Shown here: in pieces, positions 33,037-38,709 of the stretch
Numbering within the stretch: the stretch's first letter is position 1
How the letters are laid out: each line of letters starts with the position of its first letter
Source of the DNA: CAYOKT01 sp964404605
GTDB taxonomy: Bacteria; Electryoneota; Electryoneia; Electryoneales; Electryoneaceae
Direction: 5' to 3'
Length of the DNA stretch: 38,709 bases
Assembly (NCBI GenBank): GCA_964404605.1
Contig: CAYOKT010000020.1
Span: 1 to 38,709, forward strand
The notes under the pieces: model-generated
What the model was told of the DNA's origin: nothing
Databases searched by the model: none
What the model saw: only the letters and a program-made list of their open reading frames with translations
Program-made: the position numbers and the translations under genes

Positions 33037-34803
33037 GTGAAAAGCAAGGCGTGGTGGACCCTGTTCCCCCTGATCGTTCTCCTGCTGCTGCCGGCCGGTT
33101 GCTCGCGGCAGAAGGATGCGATCGTCCTGAAAGTGAATGATGACTGGACTCTCACCGCCAAGCAGTTCCGATCCATGGTGATCGGCCGCTACCGCACCCC
33201 GGAGGAGGCGGCGCAACAGACGGAAGAGACGCTGAAGAGTTATCTCGATGACCTTCTCGTCCGCCGGCTCAAGGTGGAGGACGCCCTGCACAAGGGCTTC
33301 GATACGCGCCCGGAAATCGTGAAGGCCTACAACGACGCCCTGCGACGCGCGGCGGTATCCGAACTGTATCGGGATGTGATTCTCAAGCCGCTGATTCCGG
33401 AGAAGGAGATCCGGGAATACTACGACAGGGACAAGGAGGAGGTTCACGCCTCCCACATCCTGATCAAGGTGGACAGGGATACGAACAACGACCAGGCCAA
33501 GGCGAAACTCGAAGAGATACGGAAAGAGCTGGCCAAGGGAGCCGACTTCACCCAGCTCGCGCGGAAGTACAGCGAGGATTCGACGACGCCGAACGGGGAC
33601 CTCGGCTGGTTCCGCTGGGGCGTGATGGTGGATCCCTTCCAGCGGGCCGCCTTCTCCCTGAAACCGGGCGAAGTCTCCCAACCGGTGAAAACCCAGTACG
33701 GCTGGCACCTGATCAAGCTGCATGACAAGAAGCTGCGCAGCGACATCAAGCCGTTCGAGGAAGCCCGCGAGGAGATTCTCAACCGTATCGCGCGGACGCG
33801 GTCGTCCGAACTTCGCGAAGCCGCGATCGCCTACTACCGGAAGCAGGCCGAGAAGCGGGGAGTCATCTACCACGAAGATGCGATGGAGACCATCTTCAAT
33901 GCGATGCGCGGCCGTGTGAAGAGCGGGAACCCCTTCTCGCTGCTGACCGAAGAGCAACAGTCCCTGCCGCTGGCGGAACTGCCCGCCGATTCCGCCGTGA
34001 TCACGGCCGTGGACATCCGCTCGAAGTATTTCCCGATGCGCCGGGCGAACCAGAAACTGGACAGCGTGGACAAAATCCGGGAGATGGTCGATGCGGTCCT
34101 CGCGGAGAATTACATCTTCCCCGATGAGGCGCGCGAGAAGGGATATTATGAGAACCCCGTGGTGCTCGAGCAGGCGGAGAAAGCGCGGGAAGCCCGGCTG
34201 TACCAGGCCGTGCAGCAGGAACTGATCCTGAGCCGCGCCAACCCGACGGACGAGGAAGCCCTTGCGTTCTACCGGGAACATCCCGACAAGTACATGACCG
34301 AAGCGCAATACACGCTGGTGGAGATCCTCGTCTCCGACCGCAAGCTCGCCGATGAGCTGGTCGAGCGCATCAAGGGCGGGGAGAACATGCGCGCCCTCGC
34401 GGTGCAATATTCCGAGCGGCCGGACGCGAAGAAGAAGATGGGCGTTTTCGGACCGATCCGGAAAACGCAGCACGGAGCCATCGGGCGCAAGGCGGCCAAG
34501 TCCCCCATCGGCAAGATCGTCGGACCAGTGAAGTACGGGAAGAAATGGTCCATCTTCAAGGTCATCTCCAAGGAGGAGCCGAGGGTTCGGGACTTCGAGA
34601 AGGTGAAGACCCGTGTCATCACTGATGCCCGCATGGAGAAGCGCCGCAAGATCGACGAGGCGTACACCGACAGCCTCCGCCAGGCGATCCCCAACAAGAT
34701 GAACACCCGCCCCCTGGCGACCCTGTTCGCGGATGTGCAGGTGGAGAAGAAAAAGGGCGGCGCCGCCCCGCCGCCTCAGCGCGACGAACCCCATGAGAAG
34801 TAA
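33037..34803 (+). CDS. Parvulin-type peptidyl-prolyl isomerase lipoprotein (PpiC/SurA-like)
   Basis: 588 residues. Lipobox LLPAGC near residue 20. N-terminal SurA_N-like helical region, then a parvulin domain: VHASHILIKV, ADFTQLARKYSEDSTTPNGD, LGWFRWGVMVDPFQRAAFSL, and GWHLIKLHDKK. A second, degenerate parvulin-like unit is at the C-terminus (TLVEILVSDRKLADELVERI, ALAVQYSERPDAKKKMGVFG). It catalyses proline isomerisation and folds exported outer-membrane proteins. GTG at 33037 follows GGAGG; the frame is open upstream to 32896 but without a signal sequence. First gene of a four-gene unit. Confidence 0.9.
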   Translation: MKSKAWWTLFPLIVLLLLPAGCSRQKDAIVLKVNDDWTLTAKQFRSMVIGRYRTPEEAAQQTEETLKSYLDDLLVRRLKVEDALHKGFDTRPEIVKAYNDALRRAAVSELYRDVILKPLIPEKEIREYYDRDKEEVHASHILIKVDRDTNNDQAKAKLEEIRKELAKGADFTQLARKYSEDSTTPNGDLGWFRWGVMVDPFQRAAFSLKPGEVSQPVKTQYGWHLIKLHDKKLRSDIKPFEEAREEILNRIARTRSSELREAAIAYYRKQAEKRGVIYHEDAMETIFNAMRGRVKSGNPFSLLTEEQQSLPLAELPADSAVITAVDIRSKYFPMRRANQKLDSVDKIREMVDAVLAENYIFPDEAREKGYYENPVVLEQAEKAREARLYQAVQQELILSRANPTDEEALAFYREHPDKYMTEAQYTLVEILVSDRKLADELVERIKGGENMRALAVQYSERPDAKKKMGVFGPIRKTQHGAIGRKAAKSPIGKIVGPVKYGKKWSIFKVISKEEPRVRDFEKVKTRVITDARMEKRRKIDEAYTDSLRQAIPNKMNTRPLATLFADVQVEKKKGGAAPPPQRDEPHEK

Positions 34804-34810
34804 GGGAATC

Positions 34811-35725
34811 GTGTTCAGGCGTCTCCAGGCGGCCGTGCTCCTCGCGGCCGCCTGGGGGCTGATTCTCCTCCAAGGCTGCTGGAACCGCCCGAAGGAGGTC
34901 GAGGGCCTCCTCGCGCAGGTCGGCGACAGCCTGCTCACGGAGGAGGCACTCACTTCCACTCTCTCCCGGATCGGCCTCGATCCGAAAGAAGAGGCGACGC
35001 GGAGGCAGTACATCAACCAGTGGGTCGACCACCAGCTCCTCCTCTACGAAGCCGTGCACCGCGGCCTGACCAAGGACCCCGAACTGCTCTCCCGCCTGCG
35101 CCACCTGCGCGAGGAAATCCTGATCGAACGCCTGTTCGAGGAAGAGGTCCAGCCCGCCAAGCCGACCGAGGCGGAGGTGATCGCCTATTGGCGCGATCAC
35201 ACGGGGGAGTTCATCCGCCCCACCGATGAAGTGCGTCTCGTGCTGGCCACGGCGCCGGACCGCAACAGCGCGTGGGGCGTCCGCAACGGCATGGACCAGG
35301 CGCAGAGCGCGGAGGACCTGCAGGCAACCTTCGAGGGGGTCGTGTTCGACACGACGGGGTACGTTCCCGAGGAGCGGCTCCCCTCGCAGCTGCGCAGGGC
35401 GATGCGACCCCTGCGGCCCGGGGACCCCTCCCTCCCCTTCAAACTGGAGGGTCAGTGGATGGTCATCCGGCTGCTCGAGCGGGCCCGCGCCGGGCAGACC
35501 CGCCGCCTCGACGAGGTGGCCGATGAGATCCGCGCAAGGATGAGAGCCGAGGAATCCGCGCGCGGGCGGCTCGAGTATATTGCCGACCTGCGCCGCAGCG
35601 CCCTGCGCAGGGGGATTATCCGGCTCGAGGTCCCGGTGGATACCACCGCCGGGACGACCGATACCGCCGCGACGGCGCCTGACACCACGGCCGGTGATGT
35701 GACGGAGGAGAATCCCGGTGGCTGA
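34811..35725 (+). CDS. SurA-N/degenerate-parvulin lipoprotein
   Basis: 304 residues from GTG 34811, which has AAGGGA upstream; ATG 34793, overlapping the previous gene, is an alternative. Lipobox LILLQGC. The N-terminus is SurA_N-like (LTEEALTSTLSRIGLDPKEE, WVDHQLLLYEAVHRGL). The middle keeps parvulin outline (IRPTDEVRLVLATAP; MVIRLLERARAGQTRRLDEV) but lacks the usual active-site His and signature loops. The C-terminus is a Thr/Asp-rich tail. It is probably a chaperone without isomerase activity. Its stop overlaps the next start by 8 nt. Confidence 0.78.
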   Translation: MFRRLQAAVLLAAAWGLILLQGCWNRPKEVEGLLAQVGDSLLTEEALTSTLSRIGLDPKEEATRRQYINQWVDHQLLLYEAVHRGLTKDPELLSRLRHLREEILIERLFEEEVQPAKPTEAEVIAYWRDHTGEFIRPTDEVRLVLATAPDRNSAWGVRNGMDQAQSAEDLQATFEGVVFDTTGYVPEERLPSQLRRAMRPLRPGDPSLPFKLEGQWMVIRLLERARAGQTRRLDEVADEIRARMRAEESARGRLEYIADLRRSALRRGIIRLEVPVDTTAGTTDTAATAPDTTAGDVTEENPGG

Positions 35726-37016
35726 TAAAGTTGCCCTGTTTACCCTGCTACTATCGATCCTCTTCGCCGCACCGGCGGCCCTGGCCCAGGACGGCGACAC
35801 CGTCGACCGCGTGATCGCCGTCGTGGATGATGAGATCATCCTCGAATCCGATGTCATGCTCTTCGTGCAGGACATCGTCCTGCGGAACCGGGATCAGTAC
35901 CGTGACCAGGAGGCCGTGGAACAACTGAAGAAGCAGGTCCTCGAGGAGTTGATCAACCAGAAGATCCTCCTCTCCCTCGCCGAAGACGACACGACAATCG
36001 TCGTCGAGGACAGGGAGGTGGACCAGACCCTCGATGAGCGGATCAACAGCGTCACCCGCCAGTTGGGGGGCGAGGAAAAACTCGTGGAATACTACGGCAA
36101 GCCGATGCGGCAGATCCGCCGCGACTTCCGCAAGCAGGTGCGGGACGGCCTTTTCGTGGACAAGATCCGGTCGAAGAGACTCCAGGGCATCTCGGTCAGC
36201 CGGGCGGAGGTGGAGGATTTCTACCGCCGCCACGCGGACAAGTTCCCCGACCTCCCCGAGCGGGTTCACCTCGCGCACATCCTGAAGAAGATCGAGCCCA
36301 CCGAGGAGGCGAAAGACCTGGCGAAAGCCCGCGCGGACAGCCTCTATAACCTCCTCCTCGCCGGGGCGAACTTCGAGCAGCTCGCCATCGCCAACTCCGA
36401 CGACCGGGCCAGCGGGGCGAAGGGCGGTCTGCTGGGCACCACGGAGCGCGGGGACCTCGTTCCGGACTACGAGGCGGTCGCCTTCGCCCTCGACGAGGGG
36501 GAGATCTCCTCGCCGGTGCTCACCCGCTTCGGGTATCACATCATCCGGCTCAACTGGCGGCGGGGCGAAAAGATCAACACCAGCCACATTCTCATCAACC
36601 TCAAACCCACGAAGGATGATGAGCAGCGTGCCCTGAAGGAGATCACCGCCCTGCGCGAGCGTATCCTCGGCGGGGAGGACTTCGCGGAGATCGCGCGGGA
36701 ATACTCCGATGACAAGGAGACCGCCAAGGAGGGCGGGGACCTCGGGTGGTTCGACCTGGCCGCGATCCCCAGCGAGTTCCGCCTGGCCGCGCGAGACCTG
36801 AAGACGGGTGAGGTGAGCGAACCGTTCAAAACCCAGTTCGGCATTCACATCCTGAAGATGCTCGAGCGCGAGCCCTCCCGGCCCGTCGATCTCAACCGCG
36901 ACTGGGAGTTCATCAGCAACCAGGCGCTGGCGGAGAAACAGGACCGGGTGTTCCGCGAGTGGCTCGACAAGCAGCGGAGCAAGGTGTACATCCGGGTTCT
37001 CACGGGAGAGGAATGA
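35718..37016 (+). CDS. Periplasmic SurA-like peptidyl-prolyl isomerase
   Basis: 432 residues, the usual SurA length. Signal peptide 1-23 (AALA|QDGD). SurA_N region with VDRVIAVVDDEIILESDV. Two parvulin domains: about 178-290 (VHLAHILKKIEPTEEAKDLA, ANFEQLAIANSDDRASGAKG, FGYHIIRLNW) and 289-392 (INTSHILINLKPTKDDEQRA, FAEIAREYSDDKETAKEGGD, FGIHILKMLE). It chaperones unfolded outer-membrane proteins. GTG at 35718 follows GGAGGAG and overlaps the preceding stop, indicating coupled translation. Confidence 0.92.
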   Translation: MADKVALFTLLLSILFAAPAALAQDGDTVDRVIAVVDDEIILESDVMLFVQDIVLRNRDQYRDQEAVEQLKKQVLEELINQKILLSLAEDDTTIVVEDREVDQTLDERINSVTRQLGGEEKLVEYYGKPMRQIRRDFRKQVRDGLFVDKIRSKRLQGISVSRAEVEDFYRRHADKFPDLPERVHLAHILKKIEPTEEAKDLAKARADSLYNLLLAGANFEQLAIANSDDRASGAKGGLLGTTERGDLVPDYEAVAFALDEGEISSPVLTRFGYHIIRLNWRRGEKINTSHILINLKPTKDDEQRALKEITALRERILGGEDFAEIAREYSDDKETAKEGGDLGWFDLAAIPSEFRLAARDLKTGEVSEPFKTQFGIHILKMLEREPSRPVDLNRDWEFISNQALAEKQDRVFREWLDKQRSKVYIRVLTGEE

Positions 37017-38602
37017 TGCGCCTGTTGCGGCATCCGGCCCGCCGTTCATGGCTCACGATACACCCGCCGGGATTCGTCCTCGCAGGGCTGACGACCGCCG
37101 CCCTGCTGCTGTTTTCGCTCTCCTGCTCCCCGCCCCCTGTCCGCCACATCACCCTGATCCACCACAACGATTTCCACGCCGCCGACCTGCCCCATGATGT
37201 CGTAGGCGAAGACGGCGGGCGGATCACCCTGCTCGGCGCGGCGGGGCTGAAGGGGCTGGCGGAGGCGGTCGAGGACACGGCGGCCGCGACACTCTGGCTG
37301 CACGCGGGGGACGAATACTCCGGCGGGGTGCTCTCCACCCTGACCGAGGGCGGCAGCCAGATCGCCCTCGCCCGGAGGATGGGCTATGACGTCTTCGAGC
37401 TGGGCAACCACGAGTTCGATTACGGCCCCGATCGCGCCGCGGCCTTCCGCGACTCCGCGGGAATCCCGGTGCTCGGGGGTGCGAACCTGTTCTACGAGAA
37501 CGGCCGCCCCTTCGCGAGGAGCACCCTCGACACCACCATCGGCGGCGTGCCGATGCGGATCATCGGGCTGCTGCCCCCGGACCTGATACAGCTCACCGGA
37601 AAACACGCCCACGAGGGGCTGAGGGTGACAGACCCCGATTCGGCGGTCCGGCGTCTGCTTCCACGGAAAAGCCGCCTGGCGGTCGTCCTCTCGCACATGG
37701 GCTTCCAACGGGACAGCCTGCTCGCGACGCGCGTGCCGGAGGTGGATGTGATTATCGGCGGCCACAGCCACACCGTCCTCCGCCGCCCGCGCCTGGTCGG
37801 TCCCGGCGGCGAGGCGCCGGGCGAAGCGCTCACCGGGGACGGTGAACGCCAACGCCTCCCCGGCACGGTGATCGCGCAGGCGGGCGCGCACGGCGCCTGG
37901 CTGGGGGTGCTCAGCCTCGATGTCCGGCGCGGGGATGTTGTCTCCGCGGCGGGCCGGCTGCTGCCCAATGACGGCTCCCTCGCCCCGCCGGACAGCGCGC
38001 TGGCCGCCTTCGTCGAGGCGATGGACCGGAGGCTCGCCTCGCGGCTGGACGAGCCCATCGCCACCGTCGCCGAGCCGCTGACCCGCTCCTGGAACCGTGA
38101 GTCGGCGATGGGGCGCTGGCAGACCGATGCCTTCCGCGCGGCCACCGGCGCCGAGATCGCCTTCCAGAACCCCGGGGGGCTGCGGCGCGACTGGCTGCCG
38201 GGGCCGCTCACCCTGCGTGACCTGTGGGAGACGAACCCCTTCAGCAACACGCTGATCGTCTTCGAGATGAACGGCGAGGAGCTGAAACGGGCGCTGGAAC
38301 ATATCGCCGGGGGGTCGTTCGAAGGGCTGCTGGTCTCGGGCCTGACCGCGACCTTCGACTTGGCGGAGCACACCGTGCGGGAGATCATGGTCGGCGGCCG
38401 CCCCCTCGACCCGGAGGCGACCTACCGCGTGGTGACGAACAACTATGTCTTCGGGCATTTCGAGGACTTCTTCGGGATGCCGCAGGGGGAGCGGAAGTTC
38501 AACGACACCGGGCTCATCGACCGTGACGCCCTCGCGCAGGCCGCACGGGAGCAGGGCACCATCCGCGCCCCGAAGGATGTGAGAATCCGGTACGTCGAGT
38601 GA
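37016..38602 (+). CDS. Secreted 5'-nucleotidase/2',3'-cyclic phosphodiesterase-type metallophosphatase
   Basis: 528 residues. N-terminal hydrophobic stretch (GLTTAALLLFSLSC) gives a signal peptide or an atypical lipobox. Metallophosphoesterase motifs: HHNDFH, LWLHAGDEYSGG, ELGNHEFDYG, and IIGGHSHT. The C-terminal 5_nucleotid_C domain contains FQNPGGLRRDWLPG and LWETNPFSNTLIVFEMNGEE. It hydrolyses extracellular nucleotides or related phosphoesters. It overlaps the SurA stop; the ATG at 37016 is preferred over 37013 for its spacing to AGAGGA. It closes the chaperone operon. Confidence 0.9.
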   Translation: MRLLRHPARRSWLTIHPPGFVLAGLTTAALLLFSLSCSPPPVRHITLIHHNDFHAADLPHDVVGEDGGRITLLGAAGLKGLAEAVEDTAAATLWLHAGDEYSGGVLSTLTEGGSQIALARRMGYDVFELGNHEFDYGPDRAAAFRDSAGIPVLGGANLFYENGRPFARSTLDTTIGGVPMRIIGLLPPDLIQLTGKHAHEGLRVTDPDSAVRRLLPRKSRLAVVLSHMGFQRDSLLATRVPEVDVIIGGHSHTVLRRPRLVGPGGEAPGEALTGDGERQRLPGTVIAQAGAHGAWLGVLSLDVRRGDVVSAAGRLLPNDGSLAPPDSALAAFVEAMDRRLASRLDEPIATVAEPLTRSWNRESAMGRWQTDAFRAATGAEIAFQNPGGLRRDWLPGPLTLRDLWETNPFSNTLIVFEMNGEELKRALEHIAGGSFEGLLVSGLTATFDLAEHTVREIMVGGRPLDPEATYRVVTNNYVFGHFEDFFGMPQGERKFNDTGLIDRDALAQAAREQGTIRAPKDVRIRYVE

Positions 38603-38643
38603 TCCGGAGGATGCGTTTATCTGCTGATTATTCTCTTGTGTGG

Positions 38644-38672
38644 CCCTGCAGGCTCTGACAGCAGGGTTTGTT
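38644..38672 (+). terminator. Probable terminator after the nucleotidase gene
   Basis: CCCTGC (38644-38649) pairs with GCAGGG (38661-38666) around an 11-nt loop and is followed by TTTGTT. It lies 41 nt after the stop. The remaining 37 bases of the window are AT-rich with no gene. Confidence 0.55.
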
Positions 38673-38709
38673 AATAAAGTGCCTTACAGAAAGAATGATC
38701 TTTCAAAAT

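Overview
The window is a GC-rich stretch of a Gram-negative bacterial genome. Outer-membrane beta-barrels, lipoproteins and SurA-like periplasmic chaperones imply two membranes. It looks like part of a metagenome-assembled scaffold: it contains a 100-base N run whose two flanks are the same 55 bp. The lineage cannot be fixed because there is no rRNA gene. An alternative-type GlmU, a YjbH-like barrel and FadL/PorV-like barrels are compatible with the FCB (Fibrobacteres-Chlorobi-Bacteroidetes) assemblage or a nearby candidate phylum; this is inference only. Positions 1-129 hold no gene that I can see.

Layout. 0.1-2.7 kb, minus strand: a dicarboxylate/amino-acid:cation symporter and a GlmU-like nucleotidyltransferase/acyltransferase. 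2.9-5.9 kb: a redox-flavoured cluster with an HU-like DNA-binding protein, a SelW-type selenoprotein, a Nudix hydrolase, and a divergent pair of peroxiredoxins, one with Cys and one with selenocysteine. 6.2-15.1 kb, minus strand: a carboxyltransferase (PccB/MmdA type), a VWA membrane protein, TsaD, a YbbR protein, a GT39-like glycosyltransferase and a TPR-esterase. 15.4-19.1 kb: a divergent photolyase and a glycogen-debranching-type GH13 enzyme. 19.4-22.1 kb: a FadL-type porin and an esterase lipoprotein. 22.1-22.6 kb: a 182-bp direct repeat, then a peptidoglycan-binding protein. 23.8-28.0 kb, minus strand: a YhaM-type exoribonuclease broken by the assembly gap, threonine aldolase and two barrel proteins. 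28.3-32.8 kb: a SpoIIE/RsbU-type phosphatase and two TPR proteins. 33.0-38.6 kb: three SurA/parvulin-type secreted chaperones and a 5'-nucleotidase.

The main discovery is two selenoprotein genes that ordinary gene calling splits at an in-frame TGA. At 3318-3539 a 73-residue Rdx/SelW protein has a Cys-Val-Val-Sec motif. At 5299-5907 a peroxiredoxin has Sec exactly where the peroxidatic Cys belongs. Each TGA is followed at the correct distance by a short perfect stem with a G-starting loop, as expected of a bacterial SECIS element. A Cys-containing paralogue of the peroxiredoxin lies immediately upstream on the other strand. No selA, selB, selC or selD gene is in the window, so the decoding machinery must be elsewhere in the genome.

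Other structure includes a dispersed intergenic repeat made of two successive hairpins, a recurring CTATATTC-like promoter element, several good terminators, and a photolyase in which normally invariant FAD-pocket segments are changed.
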